Assembly: GCA_015486535.1 (NCBI GenBank)
Contig: WFRK01000040.1
Location: 1-32,570, forward strand
Direction: 5' to 3'
From: Candidatus Microgenomates bacterium
GTDB taxonomy: Bacteria > Patescibacteriota > Microgenomatia > UBA1400 > PJMF01
Length of the DNA: 32,570 nt
The translations under genes were made by a program, and so were the position numbers. The notes below the pieces were generated by a model. The model was not told the origin of the DNA. It made no database searches and saw only the letters and a program-made list of their open reading frames with translations. This document shows, piece by piece, positions 22,552-31,437 of the stretch (position 1 is the first letter of the stretch; each line of letters opens with the position of its first letter).

Positions 22552-23087
22552 TCTTTTCGATCAAATTTACGGGCAAAAAAGATCACACTCTCACCGACAG
22601 CCAAACCCAAGATCCACCCGGCAATAATATCTGTTGGATAGTGCACACCAAGATAAAGGCGGCTGAAACTGATCAACATTACTAAAACCAAACCAACTAA
22701 AGCCACAAACAATGTCAACGGCTTCTTTCGCCAAATCCACCAACTTAAATAAGTGATGATGAAATAAAAAATGGTGTTATTCATTGCGTGACCTGAGGGA
22801 AAACTAGGAGAGGTGGCCACAATTAGATGAGTGACGACGTCGGGTCGAACGCGATTAATAAGATGTTTGAGCGTTTGATTGATCACAACACTGGACAGCA
22901 TCGCCGTCACTAGGATTACTGCTTCTTGGCGATAATGGCGCCAAACCAATATCACAGTCAATAAAACAGTTATCAATATCAAAGATTTCGTGCCACCAAA
23001 ATCAGTCAATAATTTCATCAACCAAGTCAGACCTGGGTTACGCCAATGAGCGATGAGCAATAAAATTTGTCGATCAAAAAATTGCAT
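22542..23087 (-). CDS. PAP2-family membrane phosphatase
   Basis: A 181-residue integral membrane protein with about six helices. All three PAP2 signatures are present: KHLINRVRP (KX6RP), PSFPSGH, and SRLYLGVHYPTD (SRX5HX3D). These enzymes hydrolyse lipid phosphates; the bacterial ones often recycle undecaprenyl pyrophosphate to the monophosphate carrier used for cell-wall and polysaccharide building. That role would suit the polysaccharide genes to the right, but the exact lipid is unproven. Confidence 0.9.
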   Translation of the reverse strand: MQFFDRQILLLIAHWRNPGLTWLMKLLTDFGGTKSLILITVLLTVILVWRHYRQEAVILVTAMLSSVVINQTLKHLINRVRPDVVTHLIVATSPSFPSGHAMNNTIFYFIITYLSWWIWRKKPLTLFVALVGLVLVMLISFSRLYLGVHYPTDIIAGWILGLAVGESVIFFARKFDRKDQD

Positions 23088-23201
23088 ACTTTGTTAAGAT
23101 AGCATAAAAATAATTTAAAAACACTTGCTGATTGCTGCAGGCGCTAATAACAGTCATGGTGCCAAGTTGATTACTCATCATTAAATCTTCAAAGAGACAA
23201 C

Positions 23202-23230
23202 TTGATCTCAAATAGAAAGGGAGTTAAAAT
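23202..23230 (+). promoter_or_regulatory. Promoter for the Cys-pair surface protein, leaderless arrangement
   Basis: TTGATC, 17 nt, TAAAAT, ending 9 nt before the ATG at 23240. A purine-rich AAAGGGAG lies within the spacer, too far upstream to serve as a ribosome site. Confidence 0.45.
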
Positions 23231-23239
23231 AGACCCGAA

Positions 23240-24391
23240 ATGAAAAAAAAGCTGGTTGTTAGCTTCCTCTTCTTGATGGTGTTCGCTCTTGGTTTTGGTT
23301 TGACCGTTGGATCAGTTCGAGCTCTCGAACCTACTAATAAAATACCGACAGCGGTAGAGAGTTACACTCTTAAACCGTCAGAAAAAGTGGTTAACACCTA
23401 CATTCAACCACAAGGTTATTTTTATGGTGTCAACGTCAAACTTTATAATCAAAACCATCAATTAGTAAAAGATCAAGCAGATTTTTACTACCAATGGTCA
23501 GTGATGGCCAATCCTCATCAAAACTATGCCATCGTCTATGTGACTGATTATGGTATGAAGAACGGTTGTCCTTATGATATTAAAGCTCCCTGCCCTAATC
23601 TTCATGCTGATTTGAGAGCGGTGCATTTAGGCCAAGCACGCATCCAAGTTGAGGCCTACAAATTAAATCGCCTGGTGGCTCGAACATCATTCATCGTCAA
23701 TGTCACCGATCAGTGGCAACTGCACTGGCGCAATAAGCATTCAGTCATCGAGCAAGGTATCGACTACCCTTTCAGTTTGGAATTGAGACTTAATGACCGA
23801 CCAATTAAAAATCTCGATCAGGTGCATTTTAGATGGCGTCAAAATGAATCGACTCCAAAGTTGTGGATCCGAGATACCCTGGTAGATTATGACAGAAATT
23901 ATTGTGGCAGTGACTATCCCTGTCCTAACAGTAATGTGGACGCTACCATCAGAGGTTTAAGCTTGGGCAAAACCATTTTATCAGTCACAGCAGAAACAAA
24001 GGATGGCTATAAGTTAGGTCGCACAATTGATTTGCCGATTACGATTGTCCCGCGAAGACCAATTTCGCCCCGACCAACCACTTTACCAATTGCAGTCAAT
24101 CGTCCCGTTTTTCCAGTTGAAAATAAGCCCACATTACCACCAGAAATACGTTTGCCAAAACCAATTAATAATTGGGAAGGAGAAAAGGAACAACAAATTA
24201 ATGCCCGCTTAAAACGATTGGAAACAACGATTGCAATGCAAAAAAAGAGTTTGGTAAAACAACAACAATTAATCAAGCAGACAGAACAACGACTTAATCA
24301 GCAGCAAAACGTTTTGAAAATCATTCAAATCCAAATCAACAAGATTAGTCTATTTTTCCAGAAAATTTTCAATTTTAGATTGGCTAATTAA
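23240..24391 (+). CDS. Exported protein with duplicated Cys-pair beta domain and C-terminal coiled coil
   Basis: A 383-residue protein I do not recognise. A signal peptide (about 1-28, ending VRA) is followed by two related domains, about 35-155 and 158-272. In the first, NGCPYDIKAPCPNLHADLRA (Cys110, Cys118) leads to VHLGQARIQVEAYK; in the second, NYCGSDYPCPNSNVDATIRG (Cys222, Cys228) leads to LSLGKTILSVTAETK. Each pair probably forms a disulfide in an Ig-like fold. Then comes a Pro-rich hinge (about 271-310) and a Gln/Lys-rich coiled coil (312-372). There is no C-terminal anchor. It may be an oligomeric surface adhesin or lattice component. Its stop codon overlaps the rmuC stop, tail to tail, by 4 nt. 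Confidence 0.65.
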   Translation: MKKKLVVSFLFLMVFALGFGLTVGSVRALEPTNKIPTAVESYTLKPSEKVVNTYIQPQGYFYGVNVKLYNQNHQLVKDQADFYYQWSVMANPHQNYAIVYVTDYGMKNGCPYDIKAPCPNLHADLRAVHLGQARIQVEAYKLNRLVARTSFIVNVTDQWQLHWRNKHSVIEQGIDYPFSLELRLNDRPIKNLDQVHFRWRQNESTPKLWIRDTLVDYDRNYCGSDYPCPNSNVDATIRGLSLGKTILSVTAETKDGYKLGRTIDLPITIVPRRPISPRPTTLPIAVNRPVFPVENKPTLPPEIRLPKPINNWEGEKEQQINARLKRLETTIAMQKKSLVKQQQLIKQTEQRLNQQQNVLKIIQIQINKISLFFQKIFNFRLAN

Positions 24392-25512
24392 ACTGCCTTT
24401 GTCTTGGTTTTTGCTTCGATTAAAACTCCACCACCGGTCTCTTTGACTTTATCAATTCGCCGCTCCATCTGTCTCACCCGGGTGCCCGCTAATTGCTCAT
24501 AACTTTTCTGCAAAGAGCCGATCGCATTGCCATATTTTTCAAAACTGAGCTTGAATTTTGACCATTCATTGATAAAGGCTTCAATTTGTTTCAAAACTTC
24601 GCGCAGGTTATCAGCCACCATAAAGTTGCGATAACTTTCCATGACGGTACGCGCCACAATAATAAAGCTGATCGGTGAAACCATCAGCACTCGTTTAGTA
24701 ATGGCAAAATCAACCAACTCGGCAAATTCTTGATTAATGAAAGCGAAAACCGCTTCATTAGGCACAAACATAATCGCATAATCTAATGTGCCCGACTCCG
24801 GGCTGATGTATTCCGCCACCTTATTTATTTTGATTTTAATATCGCGTGCGAACTGCAACTTGTATTGTTTTCTCGCTTCCTTGCTCGTCTCATTTGTCAT
24901 TTTTTGGAGCGAGGCGAAAGGAAATTTAACATCTACCGGTACAATGCGTTCGTGGGGCAAAAGTAAAGTGATGTCTGGCCGTAGGTTGGTTGATCCCAAA
25001 CGACTTTGACGCAACCACTGTTTGCCTTCTTGTAGACCACTAGACTGCAAAATATTTTCAATAATCCGTTCACCCCAAGCACCTCGTTGTTGATTGTTTG
25101 CCAAAACTTTTTTTAACTCATTTGTCGAGGTGGCTAATTTCTCACTCACCGCCCGCTGCTCTTCGATGGCTTTTTTTAACGCTCCAAAGTATTGACTGCG
25201 TTCCTTCTCGGTTAACTTCAAATCCGCATCACGGCGATGCAACTCATCCTCAAGTTGACGGACCAATTTTTCGATTTGCTTATGTTTATTTTCTAAATTC
25301 TCTTTGATTGTTTCTTTATCTTTTTCCAAGATTAATTTTGACTGTTTCGTAATTTTTTCCACTGATCGACCAAATACCTGATCAACCAATTTTTCTAAAT
25401 CTACCTCCTCGTGTTGGGACTGCTTCTCGACTAATTTTTTGACAAAAAAAATCAGCACCAAAAGTAAAAGCAGGATAAATAAACCAATCAAACCTAAAAG
25501 TAAATTATTCAT
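24388..25512 (-). CDS. rmuC: DNA recombination protein RmuC
   Basis: RmuC is a membrane-tethered protein with a nuclease-like (PD-(D/E)XK-type) domain that limits DNA rearrangement at inverted repeats. At 374 residues it has an N-terminal membrane helix (LLLGLIGLFILLLLLVLIFF), a long coiled coil (about 35-140), then the RmuC core with RGAWGERIIENILQSSGLQ, LRPDITLLLPHERIVPVDVK and SPISFIIVARTV. The PD...D-K spacing fits the catalytic core. The C-terminus (ARVRQMERR-like segment) is normal for the family. Confidence 0.93.
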   Translation of the reverse strand: MNNLLLGLIGLFILLLLLVLIFFVKKLVEKQSQHEEVDLEKLVDQVFGRSVEKITKQSKLILEKDKETIKENLENKHKQIEKLVRQLEDELHRRDADLKLTEKERSQYFGALKKAIEEQRAVSEKLATSTNELKKVLANNQQRGAWGERIIENILQSSGLQEGKQWLRQSRLGSTNLRPDITLLLPHERIVPVDVKFPFASLQKMTNETSKEARKQYKLQFARDIKIKINKVAEYISPESGTLDYAIMFVPNEAVFAFINQEFAELVDFAITKRVLMVSPISFIIVARTVMESYRNFMVADNLREVLKQIEAFINEWSKFKLSFEKYGNAIGSLQKSYEQLAGTRVRQMERRIDKVKETGGGVLIEAKTKTKAV

Positions 25513-25642
25513 ATTTGATAGCCCTTATAATTTTGGCGCTTACCCAACTGCCTCATAACCTTCATCCTCATTGGCAATAGAAACCGGTCGGTAATTTCCA
25601 TTATAACTAAAACCTCACTCAGCAACAAGCAAAGAAAATTGT

Positions 25643-25648
25643 TACAAT
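25643..25648 (+). promoter_or_regulatory. -10-like box, leaderless arrangement
   Basis: TACAAT ends 6 nt before the ATG at 25655; no Shine-Dalgarno and no clear -35. Confidence 0.3.
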
Positions 25649-25654
25649 CATTTT

Positions 25655-26266
25655 ATGACAATAAAACGACGCGCACGCTCAAGACTGAAAAAAAATCTTT
25701 TTGGGCAGACAAATTCACTCTCGTTTGAGATTGGTAATCAAATTCGGATAACTCAAACTAATAAACGACGATCATCCGCCCCGAAATCTCATCAGCAACG
25801 GACACGCTGGCTAAAATTAATCATCAATGGATTGAAGCATGAGTTAAAACACTGGCCACTAATTCATTGGCGTTATTTAATTTTTAGTTTATTAGCTTGG
25901 TTTGTTTTTTTAATCTTCCTCCATCAAATTGCGCCATCATCAGTGGCTAATATACCAGTTTATCGGGCTTATTTACCTTTCCACCTTTTACTTTTCAGTG
26001 CCGACTTCACTCTATTAGCTGCTTTCTTCAGTTTGGAGAACAGCTTGCTGCTTAGTTTTATCATTGAATTAGGACTATCTTTTAGACTCCAAGGCTTCGT
26101 CATTAACTGGTGGATGATCTTGACACTTATTTTTATTGGTTTGTTACTCAGATTTGTTTTATTCATCTTAGACAAGCTCGATTTCAATAGAAAACCTAAA
26201 GTTGGTAAGCAGCGACGGAAAATCCGCCGAGCAAAATTAAGACGGCATCAGCGGATTATCAACTAG
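25655..26266 (+). CDS. Multi-pass membrane protein with basic ends, unknown function
   Basis: A 203-residue protein I do not recognise. The first 70 residues are strongly basic, and the last 30 are also basic (KQRRKIRRAKLRRHQR). Between them are three to four membrane helices: LIFSLLAWFVFLIFLH (about 75-91), FHLLLFSADFTLLAAFF (about 109-125), a weaker LLLSFIIELGLSF, and WWMILTLIFIGLLLRFVLF (about 152-170). The layout recalls MreD-like membrane proteins only in general shape. It is the first gene of the plus-strand run and lies 66 nt before metG. Confidence 0.6.
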   Translation: MTIKRRARSRLKKNLFGQTNSLSFEIGNQIRITQTNKRRSSAPKSHQQRTRWLKLIINGLKHELKHWPLIHWRYLIFSLLAWFVFLIFLHQIAPSSVANIPVYRAYLPFHLLLFSADFTLLAAFFSLENSLLLSFIIELGLSFRLQGFVINWWMILTLIFIGLLLRFVLFILDKLDFNRKPKVGKQRRKIRRAKLRRHQRIIN

Positions 26267-26332
26267 CCAACAAGGGATGTTCGGCTTATAATAAGGGCTC
26301 GAAGTAATAAATGGAAAGTTACCAGCTCACTT

Positions 26333-27802
26333 ATGGCGAAAGCTTTTTATATCACCACCACACTACCTTATGTGAATGCGGCCCCCCATATCGGCTTTGC
26401 TCTAGAAATTGTCACCGCCGACACAATCGCGCGCTACCAACGCTTGCTCGGTAATGAGGTGGTATTCAACACCGGCACTGATGAACATGGTCAAAAAATT
26501 TATCAAAATGCATTGACCCAAAACAAATCGGTGCAAAAATATGTTGATGAATACGCGCAAAAATTTGCTGATTTGCGCCAGGCTCTCAATCTCAGTTACA
26601 CCAATTTCATCAGAACAACGGACAAACAACATCAAAAAGCGGCTCAAGTTTTTTGGCAAAAATGTCGTAAGAATGGCGATATCTATAAGAAGCATTATCA
26701 AACGAAGTACTGTGTTGGTTGCGAGATGGAAAAAACCGACTCAGAGCTGGTTGATGGCCGTTGCCCTCTTCATCCTAATCAGGAACTCGAATTGAGAGAA
26801 GAAGAAAATTATTTTTTTCGTTTTTCTCGTTATCAAGCTAAACTAGAGCAACTTTATCAAACTCAGGCTGAATTTGTTAAACCTAAAGGTAAATTTAAGG
26901 AGATCAAAGCCTTTGTTCAAGCCGGTTTAAAAGATTTCAGCATCTCGCGTTTAAAAACAAAAATGCCTTGGGGCATAGCTGTTCCAGACGACAAAGAACA
27001 CGTAATGTATGTTTGGTTCGACGCTCTAATCAACTATATCAGTACACTGGGCTGGCCAGATAATGAAAAAAAGTTTACTAAATTTTGGGGCACAAAGACA
27101 AAACCAAATGCGATCCAAATTGCTGGAAAAGATAATTTAAGACAACAGTCGGCGATGTGGCAAGCAATGCTTCTCTCAGCCGACTTACCTCCCTCAAAGC
27201 AAATCTTAATTAATGGTTTTATTAGCGTGAATGGCCAAAAAATGAGTAAAAGTCTCGGTAACGTTATTGCTCCATTCGAGATGGTGAAACGCTACGGTAG
27301 CGATGCCACTCGGTTCCTCTTGCTTCAACTGGGACCGATTGGTGGAGATATGGATGTCAGTTGGCAAAAATTTGATACGACTTATCAATCTACTTTAGCT
27401 AATGGTTTAGGAAATCTTGCTAGTAGAGTCGCAAAACTGGCAACAACGATAAAATCAACCGAAAAAACACAGAACAAAGATAAGTTATTTACTGAACTAA
27501 GAGCAAAAAAATTAGCTTATTTCAGCGCTTTTGACCATTACGAAATTAAAAATGTGATCAATTTCATCAATGATAAAATCACCGCGGCTGATAAATTTCT
27601 CAGCCTCAACAAACCTTGGCTTGACAGTGATCTTGCCACTAAAAAATTAAAAATCGAGACCAGTATCGATCAACTCATCGAAATTGCCATCTTGTTGCAG
27701 CCGCTCATGCCGAAAACGGCAGAAAATTTATTGGCACACTTTCAAGCAAAGAAAATTGAAGCCCTGCAACCATTATTTCCAAGACTTTCTTCAAGCAGTT
27801 AA
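26333..27802 (+). CDS. metG: Methionyl-tRNA synthetase
   Basis: Charges tRNA-Met with methionine. Class I signatures are PHIGF (18-22, in place of HIGH) and KMSKS (303-307). The zinc knuckle in the connecting domain is CVGC (127-130) with CPLH (144-147), so the fourth ligand is His. TGTDEHGQKIYQNA and MYVWFDALINYISTLGWP are conserved. At 489 residues it lacks the C-terminal tRNA-binding appendage found in long forms. One oddity: the usual GKDIxRFH block reads AGKDNLRQQSAMW, with RFH replaced by RQQ. A TATAAT at 26287 may be a -10 box. The start has no Shine-Dalgarno. It is followed after 3 nt by a glycosyltransferase gene. Confidence 0.95.
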   Translation: MAKAFYITTTLPYVNAAPHIGFALEIVTADTIARYQRLLGNEVVFNTGTDEHGQKIYQNALTQNKSVQKYVDEYAQKFADLRQALNLSYTNFIRTTDKQHQKAAQVFWQKCRKNGDIYKKHYQTKYCVGCEMEKTDSELVDGRCPLHPNQELELREEENYFFRFSRYQAKLEQLYQTQAEFVKPKGKFKEIKAFVQAGLKDFSISRLKTKMPWGIAVPDDKEHVMYVWFDALINYISTLGWPDNEKKFTKFWGTKTKPNAIQIAGKDNLRQQSAMWQAMLLSADLPPSKQILINGFISVNGQKMSKSLGNVIAPFEMVKRYGSDATRFLLLQLGPIGGDMDVSWQKFDTTYQSTLANGLGNLASRVAKLATTIKSTEKTQNKDKLFTELRAKKLAYFSAFDHYEIKNVINFINDKITAADKFLSLNKPWLDSDLATKKLKIETSIDQLIEIAILLQPLMPKTAENLLAHFQAKKIEALQPLFPRLSSSS

Positions 27803-27805
27803 CTA

Positions 27806-29308
27806 ATGAAATTCCTACGCCATTATATTCAACGCCATCCGATTAGAAGCCAACGTTTTTTGGAAATTTTACCTGGTTTTGTTTCTTGGTCATTGATTCT
27901 TTTCCCTATTTGGGGATCTTTAGTTGTGCCAAGACTGGTCGCTTACTACGTCATCGCTTTTGCTGTTTATTGGTTGTACCGATCATTAACCATGGCAACT
28001 TTAGCTTTATCGTCTTTTTTCACTATCCGTGCCAGTGCAAAATTTGATTGGTTAGCTGATTTAAAAAGAAAGTTTCCTCAGAAGTGGCGGAAAATTCAAC
28101 ACATCATTATCATTCCCACCTATAAAGAACCGGTCTCAACACTCGAGGCAACCTTAACTGCCTTAGCAAAACAACATTATCCGCGCAAAAATCTGCATGT
28201 GATGCTTAGTTTTGAAAAAAGAGAAGGAAAAATCGCTCAACATAAGGCGCAAAAAATTAAAAAAGAGTTTGCTCATCGGTTTGGTCATTTGTGGATCACT
28301 TATCATCCGGACATCATTGGAGAAGTAAAAGGTAAATCATCCAATACTTCATGGGGAGCAAGAAAAGCAAAAGCAATTTTAATTGACAAAGAAAAATATC
28401 CTCTTGATCAGGTGACGATTACGAGCGAAGACGCTGATGCGCGTTTTCATCCAAACTATTTTGCTAATATCACTTACGAATTCCTTAATTTAGATAAACC
28501 CTACAATGTTATTTGGCAGGGAGCGGTCGTTTTTTACAATAATATCTGGCGTGTACCAGCTCCCGTGAGAGTGATCGCTTCTATGTTTTCCGTCATCCAA
28601 ATTTATATTTTAAAGCGATCTGATCGGTTGATTAATTTTTCTACTTACACTACTACGCTGAAACATGTGGTGGAGATCGATTTCTGGGATACCGATGTTA
28701 TTCCCGAAGATTACCGTTTGTTTTTTAAATCATTTTTTGCCAAAAAAGGTAATTTTTGGGTACGACCAATTTTCTTGCCTATTTACGCCGATGCGGCGGA
28801 AGCAAAAACTTTTTGGAGTACGATGGTGAATCAATATGAACAATTGAAACGCTGGGCGTGGGGTGCGAGCGACGACGCTTACATCATTAAGCAGTTCATC
28901 TTATCAGATGATATTCCTTTCAACAAAAAGTTTTTGCGCGTACTAAAAACAATTGAAGACCACTTCCTTTGGCCGGTTAACTGGTTTGCTGTCACCATTG
29001 CCGCTTTCTTTCCTCCACTCTTGAATCCGGAATTTTCACGCACTGTTTTAGGACGCACTTTACCACAAATCACTTCGAATCTGTTGACATTATCTTTAAT
29101 TTCGATGATCGTTATCTTTATTATTGATGCTCTCAGTCGGCCGGAAAAACCTGGCGGTCGATCACTGATTTCTTATGCGATTCAACCCCTCGAATTTATT
29201 CTTTTACCGGTAGTGGGTTTTTTCTTTTCTGCCTTACCGGGTATTGACGCTCACACTCGTTTATTACTAGGCAAATATATCGAATATCGGGTAACAGAAA
29301 AAGTTTAA
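27806..29308 (+). CDS. Membrane GT2 glycosyltransferase (processive synthase type)
   Basis: A 500-residue GT2 enzyme with two N-terminal membrane helices (about 22-60) and three C-terminal ones. The cytoplasmic catalytic domain has IIIPTYKEPVSTLEATLTAL (nucleotide-sugar strand), SEDADARFHP (DxD metal motif), DTDVIPEDYRLFFK (catalytic ED) and YEQLKRWAWG (QxxRW, here QLKRW). This layout is that of processive polysaccharide synthases such as cellulose or hyaluronan synthase, but without a PilZ domain; sugar and product are unknown. It follows metG at 3 nt and precedes two more envelope glycosyl genes. Confidence 0.88.
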   Translation: MKFLRHYIQRHPIRSQRFLEILPGFVSWSLILFPIWGSLVVPRLVAYYVIAFAVYWLYRSLTMATLALSSFFTIRASAKFDWLADLKRKFPQKWRKIQHIIIIPTYKEPVSTLEATLTALAKQHYPRKNLHVMLSFEKREGKIAQHKAQKIKKEFAHRFGHLWITYHPDIIGEVKGKSSNTSWGARKAKAILIDKEKYPLDQVTITSEDADARFHPNYFANITYEFLNLDKPYNVIWQGAVVFYNNIWRVPAPVRVIASMFSVIQIYILKRSDRLINFSTYTTTLKHVVEIDFWDTDVIPEDYRLFFKSFFAKKGNFWVRPIFLPIYADAAEAKTFWSTMVNQYEQLKRWAWGASDDAYIIKQFILSDDIPFNKKFLRVLKTIEDHFLWPVNWFAVTIAAFFPPLLNPEFSRTVLGRTLPQITSNLLTLSLISMIVIFIIDALSRPEKPGGRSLISYAIQPLEFILLPVVGFFFSALPGIDAHTRLLLGKYIEYRVTEKV

Positions 29309-29383
29309 TGTTGTTTTTAATCACAATTCTTGCTATCTTAAAATAGTCACTTTAGATTAACGCAAAGCAATAAATTGTTTACT

Positions 29384-31060
29384 ATGTTCCAATCAATACG
29401 ACGTACTCTGATTAAATGCGACCGCCAATTAGATAAGTTATTGCCGTTGATTCTGATTCTTTCCTTAGCGGTCATTCTCAGAGTACCCAACTTTTTCGAA
29501 CCATATTGGTATGGTGATGAGGCAATTTACTTAACCGTGGGCAGTGGTCTTAATCAAGGTAAAGTCCTTTATCGTGATATTATGGATCATAAAACACCGA
29601 TCATTTATTATCTGGCACGTGTTCCCAATCAATTTGACTTCCGCCTCATGTTAACTGGGTGGATGTTAGTGGCTACCGGTGCCTTTTATTTTTTGGCGCA
29701 AAAACTGATTAAACGTAAACAATTAGTTTGGCTGGCAACTCTTGTGATGATGCTTCTTACCACTTTACCTTGGTTTGAGGGAAACATTCCTAACGGAGAA
29801 CTATTTGTGGTTGGTTTTGTTTTAGTTGGTTTTTTGTTGCTAAGTCGAACAAGTTTGTTCCATTATGCTTTTCAAAAAAAGCGGCAGCAAACCAAAGTAT
29901 CTAAATCGCAACTTTCAGTGAGTTTTTTAAATCGGTTAAGGACCAGTTTCCAACAAACAAGTAAAGAGCATTGGCTACTTGTCACTGCCGGTTTCTTCTT
30001 TGGTCTGGGTCTGATGACAAAGGTACCGGCCTTGTTTGATTTTGTAGCGGCACTGAGTTTAATTTGGATTGGTCTGGTACAAACCGTCAAACTCAAAGAG
30101 TTAAAGAAACTCTATCTGCAAAAAGGTTTGCCAACTCTTCCTCAGGCAATAACTTATTTGATCTTATTAAGTTTTGGCTTCATACTACCGCTGCTTCTTT
30201 CCGTCATTTACTTTTATTTTAAAGGTGCTTTGCCCGATTATTTAGAATATGGTTTACTTTATAATTTACATTACGCCGGCACTTGGCATCAACACTTTCC
30301 TTTGGCCCTACTTGGTTTTTTATTCACTCTCAAAGGCAAGACTCTTTTCCTGATTTTCATGCTTGGCCTGATCACCGGTTTTAGAAAAAAATTATCAACC
30401 CGTTTCCAATTTATCGCTTTTTGGTTTTCTTTCGATCTGGTTGCTAGCTTACTCTCAAATCGACCTTACCCTCATTACTTCATTCAATTGGTCGCCCCTC
30501 TCAGTTTATTAGTCGCAATTTTAATCGATGAGTCAATGAATCAGCTAAAGAAAAATATCAATCGTTTTATTACTTCAGCAACCGTTTTAATTGGCGTGGG
30601 CCTAGTCTTTGCTGCCATAGGTGCCATTTTACTTTTAAAAGTCAGCCCTTACCCCACTTTCGCCTACTATCGTCGATTTACTCGTCTCGTCACCGGTAGA
30701 ATAACACCGATCGCTTATCGTAATAGCTTCAATTATTTAGATCAGGATAATTATCGCTTAGCGCCAATTATTCGTCAAACTGATGAGCGAGAAATATTCA
30801 TTTGGGGAACCAATCCGATGCTTTACGCCTTGACTGAAACAACACCACCAACTCGTTTTATTGTCCTTTTTCATATTGAAGATTTAGATGCTTATGCTGA
30901 AGTTTATCAAGATCTGAGTCGGAGATTGCCTCGCTACATTGTCGTGATGAAAGAGGCTCATGCAATGCCAACAAATTTTGCCAATCTAATTAATCGTTAT
31001 TATTTGCCTAACTATCAATTTGATCATTTCGTATTATGGCGTAAAATAAGTGCCAAATGA
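29384..31060 (+). CDS. GT-C (PMT/ArnT-like) membrane glycosyltransferase
   Basis: A polytopic protein of 558 residues with about 11 helices. The first loop after helix one holds FFEPYWYGDEAIYLTVGSGL, with the Asp-Glu pair used by GT-C enzymes that take sugars from polyprenyl-phosphate donors on the outer side. GKVLYRDIMDHKTPIIYYLA is the typical next segment. A C-terminal soluble part (about 450-558) faces outward. The acceptor may be a lipid, glycan or protein. A TTG at 29375 could start three codons earlier; I prefer the ATG at 29384. The stop overlaps the next ATG. Confidence 0.82.
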   Translation: MFQSIRRTLIKCDRQLDKLLPLILILSLAVILRVPNFFEPYWYGDEAIYLTVGSGLNQGKVLYRDIMDHKTPIIYYLARVPNQFDFRLMLTGWMLVATGAFYFLAQKLIKRKQLVWLATLVMMLLTTLPWFEGNIPNGELFVVGFVLVGFLLLSRTSLFHYAFQKKRQQTKVSKSQLSVSFLNRLRTSFQQTSKEHWLLVTAGFFFGLGLMTKVPALFDFVAALSLIWIGLVQTVKLKELKKLYLQKGLPTLPQAITYLILLSFGFILPLLLSVIYFYFKGALPDYLEYGLLYNLHYAGTWHQHFPLALLGFLFTLKGKTLFLIFMLGLITGFRKKLSTRFQFIAFWFSFDLVASLLSNRPYPHYFIQLVAPLSLLVAILIDESMNQLKKNINRFITSATVLIGVGLVFAAIGAILLLKVSPYPTFAYYRRFTRLVTGRITPIAYRNSFNYLDQDNYRLAPIIRQTDEREIFIWGTNPMLYALTETTPPTRFIVLFHIEDLDAYAEVYQDLSRRLPRYIVVMKEAHAMPTNFANLINRYYLPNYQFDHFVLWRKISAK

Positions 31061-31431
31061 AACTCGGATCAACTTCACAACGACATCAAAAACCATTCAA
31101 TCTGGAAGCTGATTTGTTTTGGCCGATTGCTTTTGCTTTCTTCTTAAGCCTTACAATGTTGTTGGTCGCGTTTATTTATTTGATTAAAGCGCAACCAGAA
31201 CTACCTATTCTTTACACTTTCGACAGCACGCGAGGACCGCTGATGAAAAAGTGGTGGCTGTTGTTATTGCCCGCCATTACTTTACTGTTCAACTCAATTA
31301 ATCTTGTTTTGATGATAGAATTAAAGAATCGGCTGGAACACTTATTATTAAGCCTATTTGTTAAGGCTAATTTGTTGATCACGAGCATCATGTTCATCGC
31401 TTTGTTGAGAATTATTTATATTACTTGGTAA
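31057..31431 (+). CDS. Small three-helix membrane protein, unknown function
   Basis: A 124-residue protein with three helices (about 22-43, 66-87, 98-121) and an outside loop after the first helix (KAQPELPILYTFDSTRGPL), which resembles bacterial DUF1648-like membrane proteins only loosely. It starts in the ATGA overlap with the GT-C gene, so it is translationally coupled to it, and lies 6 nt before the phosphoglycosyl transferase gene. It may be a helper of those enzymes. Confidence 0.6.
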   Translation: MKLGSTSQRHQKPFNLEADLFWPIAFAFFLSLTMLLVAFIYLIKAQPELPILYTFDSTRGPLMKKWWLLLLPAITLLFNSINLVLMIELKNRLEHLLLSLFVKANLLITSIMFIALLRIIYITW

Positions 31432-31437
31432 AATCGC

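Noticed and set aside
24007-24276. An 89-codon minus-strand frame inside the 23240 gene
   Set aside because: It lies antisense to a well-supported exported protein and has no features of its own.
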